From NCBI RefSeq assembly GCF_011516735.1, contig NZ_WOSX01000003.1, positions 110,269 through 174,268 of the forward strand: a stretch of DNA of 64,000 nt, read 5' to 3'. The translations under genes and the position numbers were made by a program. This DNA is from Acetobacter fallax (GTDB taxonomy: Bacteria; Pseudomonadota; Alphaproteobacteria; Acetobacterales; Acetobacteraceae). Under the pieces are notes generated by a model. That model did no database searches and was not told the DNA's origin. It saw only the letters and a list, made by a program, of their open reading frames with translations. Of the stretch, positions 45,730-55,916 are shown piece by piece. Numbering within the stretch: the stretch's first letter is position 1; each line of letters opens with the position of its first letter.

Positions 45730-48513
45730 ATGGCCGACGCGAGCGCGCCTCACCTTGTTCTGGTGGATGGCAGCGGATTTATTTTCCGGGCGTTTCACGC
45801 TCTGCCACCAATGTCTAATCCGGACGGGGTTCCGGTTAATGCGGTGTTCGGGTTCTGCAACATGCTGACACGGCTGATGCGGGAGCATGTCGGAACACAT
45901 CTCGCCGTTGTGTTTGATGCAGGCCGGGTAACATTTCGCAATCAAATCTACCCGCAATACAAGGCTCACCGACCGGATATTCCTGAGGATCTGATTCCTC
46001 AGTTTGGACTGATCCGGGAAGCAACAGCGGCGTTTGGGGTACCGGGAATTGAACTGGAAGGCTTCGAGGCCGATGACCTTATCGCAAGCTATGCGCTATC
46101 GGTAGCTCAAGCAGGCGGACAGTGCACGATCGTCTCTTCCGACAAGGATCTGATGCAACTGCTCGGCCCTCATGTAGATATGATGGATCCGATCAGACAA
46201 AGGTCCATCGGGCCGGCTGAAGTCGAGATAAAATTCGGGGTCGGACCAGACAGAGTGATCGACGTTCAGGCACTGATGGGGGACCCGACGGATAATGTGC
46301 CGGGAATTCCGGGAATTGGCCCGAAAACCGCATCTGCGCTTGTTAATGAATTTGGGTCTCTGGAAGCTGTTCTGAACGCGGCTCCGGAGATGAAAAAATC
46401 TAAACGTCGGGATTCGCTGATTGAGCACGCTGAAGCGGCACGCATTTCCCTGAAGCTGGTTACATTAAAAACCGATATTCCCCTTCCTGTGCCGGTCGCC
46501 GAACTGGCCGTGGACGACCCGGATGTCGTCGTGCTGGGGGACTGGCTGGACCGGATGGGGTTCCGTTCGATAAGGCATCGCTTCGGACTTGGCGATGGCT
46601 CGCCGCTGACTCAGGCAACGGCCCGGGCTTCGATGCGCGCGGCGGCGACTGCCATCGCACCCACCGCATCAGCAGCAGAACCGGAAAAGGCGCCATATGG
46701 CCCTTATGAAACGGTGACCGACCTGACAACGCTGGCAACATGGATCGAAGCAGCGGAACAGGCCGGAGTCTGTGCAGTTGATACGGAAACGGATGGTCTT
46801 GATCCTCTGCGGGCACGAATGGTGGGGCTCTCTCTGGCAGTAGCGCCTGGACGAGCCTGTTACGTGCCACTCCTGCATGAAGGAACGCTGGAAGCTCAGG
46901 TCGGGGCACAGATCGAAGTGAAGGCCGCCATCGCCGCGCTCACGCCACTATTCGCCGATTCATGCGTGCTGAAAGTGTTTCAGAACGCGAAGTTCGACCT
47001 GCTGGTTTTCCGTCATGCAGGACTTGAGACCATTACGCCAATCGATGACACGATGCTGATTTCCTACGCGCAGTCGGCGGGTCTGCACGGACAAGGCATG
47101 GACGAGTTGTCGAAACTGCATCTGGGCCATGTCCCCATCACCTATGACGATGTGACGGGCAAGGGGCGAAACCGGATACCGTTCCGGCAGGTCTCTCTGG
47201 ACCGGGCTACAGCCTATGCCGCCGAAGATGCGGATGTGACTCTCCGTCTGTGGCAGGTGCTGCAACCGCAGCTTCGGGTCAACGAATGCCTGGCACTCTA
47301 TGAGGAAATGGAGCGTCCGCTTATCGCGGTTCTGGCCAATATGGAGCAGGTCGGGATCAAGGTTGACGCGACTGAATTGCGACGGCTGTCTGAAAATTTC
47401 TCTGGACGAATGACAGTCATTGAAGCGCAGATCCACGATCTTGCCGGACGGAGCTTCAATGTTGGCTCCCCCAAGCAACTGGGTGAAATCCTTTTTGACG
47501 AGATGGGTCTGAAGGGAGGCAAGCGCGGTAAAACCGGAGCGTGGAGTACAGATTCATCGGTATTACAGGAACTGGCAGATCAGGGAACTGAACTGGCAGA
47601 GCGGATTCTTGCCTGGCGGCAACTGGCGAAGCTGAAAAGCACCTACACAGATGCTCTGGTTGCACAGATGGATCCGGCAACCGGACGAGTCCATACCTCG
47701 TTCCAGATGGCGATTACCACGACAGGGCGGCTATCTTCCAACGAGCCTAATTTACAGAATATTCCGGTGCGCACGGAAGAAGGGGCACAGATCCGCCGGA
47801 GTTTTGTGGCACCGGAAGGCAAGGTTCTGCTTTCGGCTGACTATTCACAGATTGAGTTGCGCCTTCTGGCAAGCGTGGCTGATGTGTCGGCACTGCGTGA
47901 GGCTTTTGAGATGGGACAGGACATTCACGCGCGGACGGCTTCTGATGTATTCGGAGTGCCACTGGAAGGAATGGACCCGCTGACGCGCCGCCGGGCCAAG
48001 GCGATCAATTTCGGGATCATTTATGGAATCTCGGCATTTGGGCTGGGCAAGCAACTCGGAATTCCGGCGGGGGAGGCCAGGGCTTATATCGATGCCTATT
48101 TCGCACGCTATCCTGGAATCCGGGATTATATGGATGCTCGCCGGCTCGAAGCCAAAGAGCACGGCTATGTGGTGACACCTTTGGGCCGGCGTTGCTACGT
48201 GCCCGGGATTACAGCGAAGAACGCTGCGCAAAGGAACTATGCCGAGCGGCAGGCAATCAACGCACCTTTGCAGGGTGGTGCTGCGGATATCATCAAACGG
48301 GCGATGGTCCGGCTGCCGCGTGTTCTGGCGGAGGCAGGGTTGCCCGCTGTGATGCTGTTGCAGGTGCATGATGAATTGCTGTTTGAAGTAGAAAAGCAGG
48401 CGGCTGAGGAGACGGCTCTGGTGGTAAAGCGGATTATGGAGGAAGCAGCATCTCTGGTGGTGCCGCTTGTGGTTGAAACGGGCATCGGCGCCAACTGGGC
48501 GGAGGCACATTGA
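45730..48513 (+). CDS. polA: DNA polymerase I
   Basis: 927 residues with all three activities visible. The 5'-nuclease domain (about 1-300) includes GSGFIFRAFHALP, VVFDAG, GFEADDLIASYA and GIGPKTASAL. The 3'-5' exonuclease (about 330-530) keeps its acidic residues: AVDTETDGLDP, VFQNAKFDLLVF and YAAEDADVTLRL. The polymerase (about 560-927) has motif A LLSADYSQIELRLLA, motif B RRRAKAINFGIIYGIS and motif C LLQVHDELLFEV. Stop overlaps the ATG of the SCO-family gene (TGATG). Confidence 0.97.
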   Translation: MADASAPHLVLVDGSGFIFRAFHALPPMSNPDGVPVNAVFGFCNMLTRLMREHVGTHLAVVFDAGRVTFRNQIYPQYKAHRPDIPEDLIPQFGLIREATAAFGVPGIELEGFEADDLIASYALSVAQAGGQCTIVSSDKDLMQLLGPHVDMMDPIRQRSIGPAEVEIKFGVGPDRVIDVQALMGDPTDNVPGIPGIGPKTASALVNEFGSLEAVLNAAPEMKKSKRRDSLIEHAEAARISLKLVTLKTDIPLPVPVAELAVDDPDVVVLGDWLDRMGFRSIRHRFGLGDGSPLTQATARASMRAAATAIAPTASAAEPEKAPYGPYETVTDLTTLATWIEAAEQAGVCAVDTETDGLDPLRARMVGLSLAVAPGRACYVPLLHEGTLEAQVGAQIEVKAAIAALTPLFADSCVLKVFQNAKFDLLVFRHAGLETITPIDDTMLISYAQSAGLHGQGMDELSKLHLGHVPITYDDVTGKGRNRIPFRQVSLDRATAYAAEDADVTLRLWQVLQPQLRVNECLALYEEMERPLIAVLANMEQVGIKVDATELRRLSENFSGRMTVIEAQIHDLAGRSFNVGSPKQLGEILFDEMGLKGGKRGKTGAWSTDSSVLQELADQGTELAERILAWRQLAKLKSTYTDALVAQMDPATGRVHTSFQMAITTTGRLSSNEPNLQNIPVRTEEGAQIRRSFVAPEGKVLLSADYSQIELRLLASVADVSALREAFEMGQDIHARTASDVFGVPLEGMDPLTRRRAKAINFGIIYGISAFGLGKQLGIPAGEARAYIDAYFARYPGIRDYMDARRLEAKEHGYVVTPLGRRCYVPGITAKNAAQRNYAERQAINAPLQGGAADIIKRAMVRLPRVLAEAGLPAVMLLQVHDELLFEVEKQAAEETALVVKRIMEEAASLVVPLVVETGIGANWAEAH

Positions 48514-49163
48514 TGGCGCAGGATAACCGGTCCGGGAAAATGCGTACGGAAGTCAGACGCTGGAACCGGAAAGTGGTGACGGTCGTCGGAACAACTGTGT
48601 TTGTTGCTGCTGTCATGACTTACGTGGGCTACCGGATCTCGGACGCCATGGGGCCGATGGTAAACTCTGAAGGCAATGAAGTCGGCGGGCGCTTCCGTCT
48701 GATGGATTCGTCTGATGGCACAATGACTGACATGACATTCCGCGGACGCTGGATGCTGGTCATGTTTGGCGCAGTTCACTCTGTTGATGACAGCAGCACG
48801 AAGATGCTGACACAACTGAGTCAGGCTCTCAGCGTCGTTGACCCGGCGGGACACAGAGTGGCGCCGGTTTTTGTCAGCCTTGATCCACAACGGGATCAGT
48901 CCGAACAGCTAAGGCAATATTCATTAAAATTTCCGGCAAAAATTATAGCCGGAACCGGTGCTCCTGCCACACTCAACGCCGTGACAAAAGAATACCACGC
49001 TACGATCGAGAAACGTCCTGATCAGGAGTGGGATTACGCCTATATGACGTCACCACAGATCGTAATCATGAATCCTGATGGACTCTATGCCGGGATGATG
49101 CCTTCTTCCGCGAGCGCAGCAGAGATGCAGGCGAGGCTGCAACCTCTTCTGGCACGCCACTGA
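48513..49163 (+). CDS. SCO1/SenC-family protein lacking the metal ligands
   Basis: 216 residues: membrane anchor VVTVVGTTVFVAAVMTYVGYRI near the N terminus, then a thioredoxin-like domain clearly of SCO type (GGRFRLMDSSDGTMTDMTFRGRWMLVMFGAVHS, VFVSLDPQRDQSEQLRQY, IVIMNPDGLYAGMM). In active SCO proteins copper is held by CxxxC and a later His. Here the CPDVCP segment reads SVDDSS, and the D-H-S block before the last strand reads MTS. All three ligands are therefore gone. Copper delivery to a CuA site is improbable. Start ATG 48513 with GGAGG upstream; next gene begins 1 nt after its stop. Confidence 0.85.
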   Translation: MAQDNRSGKMRTEVRRWNRKVVTVVGTTVFVAAVMTYVGYRISDAMGPMVNSEGNEVGGRFRLMDSSDGTMTDMTFRGRWMLVMFGAVHSVDDSSTKMLTQLSQALSVVDPAGHRVAPVFVSLDPQRDQSEQLRQYSLKFPAKIIAGTGAPATLNAVTKEYHATIEKRPDQEWDYAYMTSPQIVIMNPDGLYAGMMPSSASAAEMQARLQPLLARH

Positions 49164-49164
49164 T

Positions 49165-50865
49165 ATGATTTTGCGGGCCGCGTTACTGGCAGGTGTCATT
49201 TTCAGTATAACTCTGACACCAGTCCTGGCGGCCTCTGATGATGCTGTGGCACGGGCCGGGATTCCGGCAGGCCCTCATGTGGGGGGCACACTGCGTCTGA
49301 CAGCACAGAGTTCGGGAGGAACGCTTGATCCGCAGATCAGTTATCTGCATCCGAATTATCAGATTGAAGCTGTTGTCTATGACGGACTGACCACATTTGC
49401 AAAAACGCCTGGCAGCCTCGACCGCCAGGCAGTTCCTGATCTCGCCGATTCACTTCCTGTTCCGGAAGATGGTGGCCTGACCTACAGATTTCATCTGCGT
49501 TCAGATATTCGCTTCTCAAATGGAAAATTACTGACGCCTGATGATGTCGTCGCTTCGATGCGGCGGCTTTTTAAAGTCAACAGCCCGACGGCCGGCCCGT
49601 ATTACAGCCATATCGTTGGAGGCGCTGCATGCCTGCATGATCCGGAACATTGTACACTGACTGGTGGTGTGGAAGCTGACGACAGATCGGGGACAGTAAT
49701 CTTTCATCTGACACATCCTGACTCTGAGTTTTTTGACCGACTGGCTTTTCTGCACGCGGCAATCGTTCCCGCAGACACACCCGCCCAAGATACCGGGAAT
49801 TCTGCGCCCCCCGGGACGGGACCGTATTATATCATCTCTTATGATCCGAATTCGGCAATGGAGCTCAGACGGAATCCATGGTTCCATGAATGGAATCATG
49901 AAGCGCAACCGGCTGGCTATCCTGACGCGATTCATTATGCATATGGGCTGGACCCTGAAGCAGAAGTCACAGCCATTGAAAACGGTCAGTTTGACTGGAT
50001 GGCAGAAAATGCTCCGCTGGACCGACTGGCAGAGATCGGTGGACGATTTGCGGGTCAGGTGCGGATCATTGATTTTCTGAATCTGTATTACGCAGCACTG
50101 AATGTGAATATTCCACCATTCAACGACCTGCGTGTCCGGCGTGCTTTTAATTATGCCGTGAATCGCAAGGCACTCGTGATCCATAACGGGGGCCCGACGG
50201 TTGCCATCCCTTCGTGCCAGATGCTGCCCTCAGGAGCACCGGGTTTCGAACCGGGCTGCGCCTATACACGAGGCGCAGCGCCGGAAAATCCGGCTCCGAC
50301 CTGGAGCGCGCCCGATATGGCTCTTGCAAGACGGCTGGTCGAAGAGAGCGGGACGAAGGGACAGCATGTAACCATAATTTCACCCGCACAGCCAAACTAT
50401 GTGGCCCAGGCGAACGAATTGCGAAGCACACTCGCGGAGATGGGATATGTGGTTTCCGTACGGGTCATTACGCAGGCCGTTCAGTTCAGCTATATCCAGA
50501 ACAGTGACCATCGGGTCCAGGTGGGGCTGACAGGATGGAATGCGGACTATCCCGCCGCGTCGACTTATCTGCAGGCCCTGTTTTCCTGTGCAACATTCAC
50601 GCCACACTCAGATAACTCGATCAACATCTCCGGTTTCTGTGACCATAAACTTGATGCGCTGATGGATCACGCGGCCCTTGTGTCCATAACGGATCCAAAA
50701 GCAGGGAATGCGCTGTGGGCAGAAGCATCACGTGCGCTTATGGCGCAGGCACCGGCCGTGCCACTTGATCAGGTTCGCTGGGTCACACTGCTGTCGTCAC
50801 GCGTCCATGGTGATTTTGTCACACCCATTTACGAAGTGGCTTTTTCTCAGTTTCAGCTCCGTTGA
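49165..50865 (+). CDS. Peptide-type ABC transporter substrate-binding protein
   Basis: 566 residues, signal peptide MILRAALLAGVIFSITLTPVLA, then the SBP_bac_5 (DppA/OppA) fold: VYDGLTTFAKTPG, RFHLRSDIRFSNGKLLTPDDVV, GTGPYYI, DLRVRRAFNYAVNRKAL and a C-terminal lobe with DYPAAST. It lies 1 nt after the SCO gene, so it seems to belong to the polA transcript, whereas the permease and ATPase genes of its likely transporter start 298 nt later. The spacer 50866-51163 holds no gene; its end carries GAGGG before the dppC-type start. Confidence 0.9.
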   Translation: MILRAALLAGVIFSITLTPVLAASDDAVARAGIPAGPHVGGTLRLTAQSSGGTLDPQISYLHPNYQIEAVVYDGLTTFAKTPGSLDRQAVPDLADSLPVPEDGGLTYRFHLRSDIRFSNGKLLTPDDVVASMRRLFKVNSPTAGPYYSHIVGGAACLHDPEHCTLTGGVEADDRSGTVIFHLTHPDSEFFDRLAFLHAAIVPADTPAQDTGNSAPPGTGPYYIISYDPNSAMELRRNPWFHEWNHEAQPAGYPDAIHYAYGLDPEAEVTAIENGQFDWMAENAPLDRLAEIGGRFAGQVRIIDFLNLYYAALNVNIPPFNDLRVRRAFNYAVNRKALVIHNGGPTVAIPSCQMLPSGAPGFEPGCAYTRGAAPENPAPTWSAPDMALARRLVEESGTKGQHVTIISPAQPNYVAQANELRSTLAEMGYVVSVRVITQAVQFSYIQNSDHRVQVGLTGWNADYPAASTYLQALFSCATFTPHSDNSINISGFCDHKLDALMDHAALVSITDPKAGNALWAEASRALMAQAPAVPLDQVRWVTLLSSRVHGDFVTPIYEVAFSQFQLR

Positions 50866-51163
50866 GGTTGCTGGCACAAGCATCCACGAAAGCCGGAGAA
50901 AGAGATCGCCGGACTTTTCAACGACTCAACAACGCTTTAGGCAGCGCAGATGACAGACTCCGTCAAAGCTTCGACGGCCGCACAAAAATGCCGTGCTACG
51001 CAATACGTCCCCGCTGTTTCGGCTATTGCTCCCCCGTCTTTGTATATCCAGCCTGAATGATGCATCTGTTGCGCTGCATGATGGTCTCGGATGGTCGATT
51101 TTCTGTTACGATGTTGTATCTTCCTGGAGTGAGAATGGTCCTGTCTGAACGAGGGTCACGCTG

Positions 51164-52189
51164 ATGGTGGCACAATCAGTCCCCTTCCCCGCCCCGGTTG
51201 CAGCACCTGCTGGTCCCTGGCGCGCCGCCGGTCGTGTACTTATCGGCAATCGTTCCGCCATGACAGCACTGATGGTCCTGCTTCTCATGGCATTCTCATG
51301 CGTCATGGCGCCCTTTTATGCACAGGACATCGCGCATACTGATCCATTCACGTCCAATGTGGCCGGATCACTCACTCTGAATGGTCATGATGTCGACATC
51401 ATGCAACCCAATGACAATCCGCTTCATCTGGGACTCAGTCCGGTGGGACCGACCTGGCATGCCTCGGCATATCTGCTCGGAGCGGACAGTCAGGGTCGCG
51501 ATGTCGCGGCACGTCTGCTGTATGGCGGACGTAATTCTCTGATGATCTCATTTTCGGCGGCACTGCTTTGTATCGCAATGGCGGCAACGGTGGGTGTTCT
51601 CGCCGGCTTTTTTGGCGGTATCATCGATATTATCCTTTCTCGCCTGATGGATATCATGTGGGCGGTCCCGGTCTATCTGTTCGCGATTTCGCTCTCGATC
51701 GTGACCATCAGTCAGGGTCTGAAGATCGGTCCATTTACGATCGAAAGTGATAATCTTCTGATTCCTGTCGTAATTATTGCTCTGGTCTATGTGCCATATG
51801 CGGCACGACCGATCCGCGGACGGGTCATGGCATTGCGAAACGCGGAATTCGTGACGGCAGCAAAGAGTCTGGGTGTACCACGCTGGCGGATCCTTCTGCT
51901 TGATATCCTGCCGAATGTTTCGACCACGCTGGTGGTTCTGGCGCCGTTACTGACGGCGCTCGCGCTTCTTGCTGAGTCGGCCCTGTCTTTTCTTTCCATT
52001 GGTGTCCAGGCCCCGGCTGCATCGTGGGGCACGATCATCCAGGATGGTGAAGGACTGATTTACACCCGGCCGATGGTTGCTATAGCGCCCGGACTTGCAA
52101 TTGTGATCGTGGTGCTGGCCCTTAATATCCTTGGCGACGGCCTCCGGGACGCACTGGACGTGCGCGAAACCAGCCGGAAGGGAACGTGA
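51164..52189 (+). CDS. Peptide-type ABC transporter permease (DppC/OppC-like)
   Basis: 341 residues with five to six membrane helices and the binding-protein-dependent permease loop (TAAKSLGVPRWRILLLDILPN, the EAA motif). HLLGADSQGRDVAARLLYGGRNSL is a family landmark of the OppC/DppC half. Here the C-type permease gene precedes the B-type, the reverse of the usual dpp order. Start ATG 51164 after GAGGG. Confidence 0.92.
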   Translation: MVAQSVPFPAPVAAPAGPWRAAGRVLIGNRSAMTALMVLLLMAFSCVMAPFYAQDIAHTDPFTSNVAGSLTLNGHDVDIMQPNDNPLHLGLSPVGPTWHASAYLLGADSQGRDVAARLLYGGRNSLMISFSAALLCIAMAATVGVLAGFFGGIIDIILSRLMDIMWAVPVYLFAISLSIVTISQGLKIGPFTIESDNLLIPVVIIALVYVPYAARPIRGRVMALRNAEFVTAAKSLGVPRWRILLLDILPNVSTTLVVLAPLLTALALLAESALSFLSIGVQAPAASWGTIIQDGEGLIYTRPMVAIAPGLAIVIVVLALNILGDGLRDALDVRETSRKGT

Positions 52190-53163
52190 TGATTGCTGCG
52201 CTTTTCAGACGGCTCGGCCAGACGCTGTTCGTCCTGTTCGGCATTTCCGTGCTGGTGTTTCTCGTGTTTTTTGCCACACCTGGCGCAGACCCGACATCGC
52301 GTATTGCCGGGAAGAATGCGTCTCCCGAAACGATGGCGAGAGTCCGGCACGAATATGGTTTCGATCGTCCCTTACCCGTTCAGTATGCAACAATGATGAA
52401 AAAGCTCTTCATCACACGGGATCTGGCGTCCTATGTGGATCGTGGTGAACTCGTTGTGCCGGAGATCGTGCAGGCTGCCCCGGTAACGCTTTCTCTGGCA
52501 ACCGGTGGTGCTGTGATCTGGGTCGTTATGTCAGTGGTAATGGGCACGACTGCTGCCGCATTTCGGGGGACATTGATCGATCGGGGACTGATGATTCTTG
52601 GCCTGATCGGGATTTCCATTCCGGTTTTCTGGCTCGGACAGGTTGCAAATCTGATCACGCAGGCCCGATATCATGATACCTGGCTGTTTTCGTGGGTTCC
52701 CGGGCTTGGTTATATTCCGTTTTCAGAGAGTCCGCTGGGCTGGTTTCGGGCGCTGATTATTCCCTGGATTGTTCTTGCCGTGCTGTTCATCGGTATTTAT
52801 GGCCGGGTGCTGCGAGCAGATCTGATAGCGGTTTCCGGTGAAGACTTTATGCGCACGGCCCGCGCGAAAGGGCTGTCCCCGGCGCGCGTGCTGCTTGTGC
52901 ATGGACTGCGGACCTCCATGATCACGTTCGTCTCTTTATTTGGGCTCGATTTTGCACAACTGATTGGTGGTGGCGCCTTACTGACGGAAGTTGTGTTCGG
53001 GCTGCAGGGTGTAGGGCGGCTAACCTACCAGGCTCTGTCAAATCTCGACCTGCCGCTCATCATGGCAAGTGTGATGTATTCGGCGGTGTTTGTGGTGCTC
53101 GCGAATGCAGTTGTTGATATGGTCTATGTCTTTCTTGATCCGAGGGTCCGTGATGCGCGCTGA
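52189..53163 (+). CDS. Peptide-type ABC transporter permease (DppB/OppB-like)
   Basis: About 324 residues. FRRLGQTLFVLFGISVLVFLVFFATPGAD opens the first helix, as in OppB/DppB, and FMRTARAKGLSPARVLLVHGLR is the EAA loop. Its ATG (52189) overlaps the stop of the preceding gene. Six membrane segments. Partner of the C-type permease. Confidence 0.93.
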   Translation: MIAALFRRLGQTLFVLFGISVLVFLVFFATPGADPTSRIAGKNASPETMARVRHEYGFDRPLPVQYATMMKKLFITRDLASYVDRGELVVPEIVQAAPVTLSLATGGAVIWVVMSVVMGTTAAAFRGTLIDRGLMILGLIGISIPVFWLGQVANLITQARYHDTWLFSWVPGLGYIPFSESPLGWFRALIIPWIVLAVLFIGIYGRVLRADLIAVSGEDFMRTARAKGLSPARVLLVHGLRTSMITFVSLFGLDFAQLIGGGALLTEVVFGLQGVGRLTYQALSNLDLPLIMASVMYSAVFVVLANAVVDMVYVFLDPRVRDAR

Positions 53164-54163
53164 GGCTCCACTTCTGGAGGTGCATGACCTCTCTGTCAGT
53201 TTTCGGTCCCGCGGACGCTACATTCCAATTGTCGAGAAAGTCTCATTCTCTGTCGGTTCCCGTGAAATTCTGGGAATTGTCGGAGAGTCAGGATCAGGCA
53301 AGAGTGTAACGGCCATGGCAATCATGGGACTGATCGACGCGCCGGACGTGAAAATCACCGGGTCCGCACGATTTCGCGGACAGGAACTGGTCGGCCTTCC
53401 GCAGAAAGCCTTTCGTCATCTGCGTGGACGTGACATCGCGATGATCTTTCAGGATCCGATGACAGCGTTTACCCCGGTCTACACGATCGGATGGCAGATT
53501 GACGAGCAGATCCGTGCTCATGAAGCGCTTTCAAAAACCGGTGCACGTGCCCGCACGGTACAATTACTCGGTGACATGGGGGTACCGGATCCTGAGCGAA
53601 CAGCGAACCGATACCCTCATCAACTTTCAGGCGGGCTGCGGCAGCGGGCGATGATTGCAATGGCACTGTCCTGCAATCCCGTAATGCTGATTGCCGACGA
53701 ACCAACGACAGCGCTGGATGTAACAGTGCAGGCACAAATTCTCGATCTTCTCCGCAATCTTCGACATAATTACGGATCGTCTGTTTTGCTGATCACACAT
53801 GACATGGGCGTGGTGGCGGAAACATGTGACAATGTCATGGTCCTGTATTCCGGTCGGGTGGCGGAACGTGGTCCGGGCGAAGCAATTTTCGCGCAACCGG
53901 CACATCCTTATACGGCGGCATTGCTGGACTCCATTCCCCCGCTGACCGGACCACGTCCCGCGCGGCTACCGTCAATCGCGGGGTCCCCCCCTGCCCCACT
54001 CGAACGTCCGTCCGGTTGCGCGTTCGCCCCACGCTGTCATTACGCGCATGAAAGCTGCGTCATGCTGCCACCATTGATTTCTTACGGCTCTCAGGATGTC
54101 GCCTGTGTGCTGCCAGTTGAAGGTCGGCCGTTGCCACCTCGTGTTGTGGCAGACGTAGCATGA
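53153..54163 (+). CDS. Peptide-type ABC transporter ATP-binding protein (DppD/OppD-like)
   Basis: About 336 residues. Walker [18 protein letters not shown]-loop [12 protein letters not shown], signature [18 protein letters not shown], Walker [16 protein letters not shown] and H-loop THDMGV are intact. The C-terminal [15 protein letters not shown] block, with its Cys pattern, marks the OppD/DppD oligopeptide group. Frame could open at 53090, but ATG 53153 is the sensible start, overlapping the DppB stop. Confidence 0.94.
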   Translation: MRAEAPLLEVHDLSVSFRSRGRYIPIVEKVSFSVGSREILGIVGESGSGKSVTAMAIMGLIDAPDVKITGSARFRGQELVGLPQKAFRHLRGRDIAMIFQDPMTAFTPVYTIGWQIDEQIRAHEALSKTGARARTVQLLGDMGVPDPERTANRYPHQLSGGLRQRAMIAMALSCNPVMLIADEPTTALDVTVQAQILDLLRNLRHNYGSSVLLITHDMGVVAETCDNVMVLYSGRVAERGPGEAIFAQPAHPYTAALLDSIPPLTGPRPARLPSIAGSPPAPLERPSGCAFAPRCHYAHESCVMLPPLISYGSQDVACVLPVEGRPLPPRVVADVA

Positions 54164-55137
54164 GTACGCCGCTGCTACGGGCTATAGATCTGTGCAAGGA
54201 ATACAGGCTGCCACGCGGTCAGACATTGCGGGCACTGGACAATGTTTCGCTGGAGGTGATGCCAGGAGAGGTGCTCGGACTTGTTGGTGAGTCCGGTTGT
54301 GGCAAATCAACACTGGGACGATGTCTGCTACGTCTGACGGACCTTTCCTCGGGAGCGATCATTTTTGACGGGCAGGAGATCTCGTCACTTGGTGAACGTG
54401 CGATGCGGCCGCTACGGCGACAGATACAAATGGTATTTCAGGATTCTTACGCTTCCCTGAATCCGCGTCGACGGATCGGGGATCTGATTGCGGAGCCCCT
54501 GCGTGTACATCCTGATGAAAACGGTCAAAAACGCAGCAGGGCGGCAATTGATGCGCGGCTGGCCGAACTCATGGAACTGGTCAGTCTGCCCGCTTCCGCT
54601 CTTGCCCGTTATCCGCATGAATTTTCCGGCGGCCAGCGACAGCGGATCAATATTGCCAGGGCTCTGGCATTATCGCCGCAGCTGGTAGTGGCGGATGAGC
54701 CTGTCTCGGCGCTGGACGTCTCGGTTCAGGCTCAGATTGTTAATCTGTTTACGGATTTACGGGAGCGGCTGGGGCTGACTTATGTCTTCATCGCCCATGA
54801 TCTGGCGGTGGTGAGGCAGATTTCGACACGCGTGGCTGTGATGTATCTTGGGGCGATTGTCGAACTGGGGGAAACCGATGCTGTATTGCATAAACCGGCA
54901 CACCCCTACACAGCGGCTCTGATCGCCGCTGTACCGGAGCCTGTTATCCGCCATGGAACCTCACTTACGCTTTTAAGAGGTGATATACCCAGCCCGATAT
55001 CACCACCTTCGGGATGCCGGTTTCATACACGATGTCCGAAAGCAGAAGCCCGATGCTCAGCTGAGGCTCCGGAATTGCGACCACTACAGAACGATCATGC
55101 GGCAGCATGCCATTTTCCACTTATGGATAGTCTCTGA
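54160..55137 (+). CDS. Peptide-type ABC transporter ATP-binding protein (DppF/OppF-like)
   Basis: 325 residues. Walker A LVGESGCGKSTLGR, Q-loop MVFQDSYASLNPRR, signature HEFSGGQRQRINIARALA, Walker B LVVADEPVSALDVSV and switch IAHDLAVV. The C-terminal PSGCRFHTRCPKAEARC is the OppF-type cysteine tail. Start overlaps the DppD-like stop (ATGA). Last gene of the transporter. The spacer 55138-55370 contains no convincing gene. Confidence 0.94.
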   Translation: MSTPLLRAIDLCKEYRLPRGQTLRALDNVSLEVMPGEVLGLVGESGCGKSTLGRCLLRLTDLSSGAIIFDGQEISSLGERAMRPLRRQIQMVFQDSYASLNPRRRIGDLIAEPLRVHPDENGQKRSRAAIDARLAELMELVSLPASALARYPHEFSGGQRQRINIARALALSPQLVVADEPVSALDVSVQAQIVNLFTDLRERLGLTYVFIAHDLAVVRQISTRVAVMYLGAIVELGETDAVLHKPAHPYTAALIAAVPEPVIRHGTSLTLLRGDIPSPISPPSGCRFHTRCPKAEARCSAEAPELRPLQNDHAAACHFPLMDSL

Positions 55138-55370
55138 CGGCCTGTTGGAGTGGGTTTTCATGTGGGATCCGGATGTTTGATCCTGTGCTTTGATAGCGTG
55201 GATTTAGCGATCACGACTTTAATGATCTGATCCGTACATCCAATCGTACCGCTTGTCAGTGGATGATGGGGTTTCATGCGATGTATGATGCCGATGTCAG
55301 CGCAGGCTCATTTTCGTAACTGCCTTCGGGCTACCTCGATAACGCAGTGCCAGAATCAGCAACTGCCCGG

Positions 55371-55841
55371 TTAATCCAGCCGGAGCTTCGGTGCAATAAG
55401 ATTTTCAGAAAGCTTTGTCCGCTCAAAATCCTGAATAACGTCAGCCAGTGTGCGCTGATCCATAACCGCCATGAACGCCGCAAGCGCTTCGTTCAGCACT
55501 CCTTTGAGATGACAATCTGGCATAAGCCGGCACAGAGCGCAGAGGGGCGTTTCATCCGAAAGCTGCATGCAACTGACCAGCGCCATATCCTCCTCAGTGG
55601 ACCGAACAACATCCCCCAGACGTATCTGATCGGGAGCGCGTGCAAGGCGAAGCCCCCCTTTACGACCCCGCGTGGTTTTCACGAATCCTGCCAATCCAAG
55701 GCGATGAATGATTTTGACGAGATGGTTTTCCGAGATGTCATAGGCGTGTGCAATCTCGCGGATCGAACACAAACGATCCGGCACAGTGCCAAGATAGACA
55801 AGGCTCCGCAGAGCATAATCAGTATGGAGAGTCAGGCGCAT
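55371..55841 (-). CDS. Rrf2-family regulator, NsrR/IscR-like, with clustered cysteines
   Basis: 156 residues. Winged HTH: MRLTLHTDYALRSLVYLG, CSIREIAHAYDISENHLVKIIHRLGLAGFV and TTRGRKGGLRLA. The effector region carries Cys at about 95, 105, 108 and 114 (VSCMQLSDETPLCALCRLMPDCHL), the position of the iron-sulfur ligands of NsrR-type Rrf2 proteins. RTLADVI ends the dimer helix. Such regulators sense NO, iron-sulfur or redox state. Its target is unknown; a dead IS3 copy separates it from the sulfate operon. Confidence 0.88.
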   Translation of the reverse strand: MRLTLHTDYALRSLVYLGTVPDRLCSIREIAHAYDISENHLVKIIHRLGLAGFVKTTRGRKGGLRLARAPDQIRLGDVVRSTEEDMALVSCMQLSDETPLCALCRLMPDCHLKGVLNEALAAFMAVMDQRTLADVIQDFERTKLSENLIAPKLRLD

Positions 55842-55916
55842 AGGAGAACAATATGCTGTGAGGCGTATGTATGTCAGAAAAATTTAAAGGTATATTATAT
55901 TTCTATATTTAAAAAA

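Noticed and set aside
55138..55370. Short frame after the last peptide-transporter gene
   Set aside because: A run such as HDFNDLIRTSNRTACQW looks coding but has no start signal and no partner; it may be a relic but I cannot support it.
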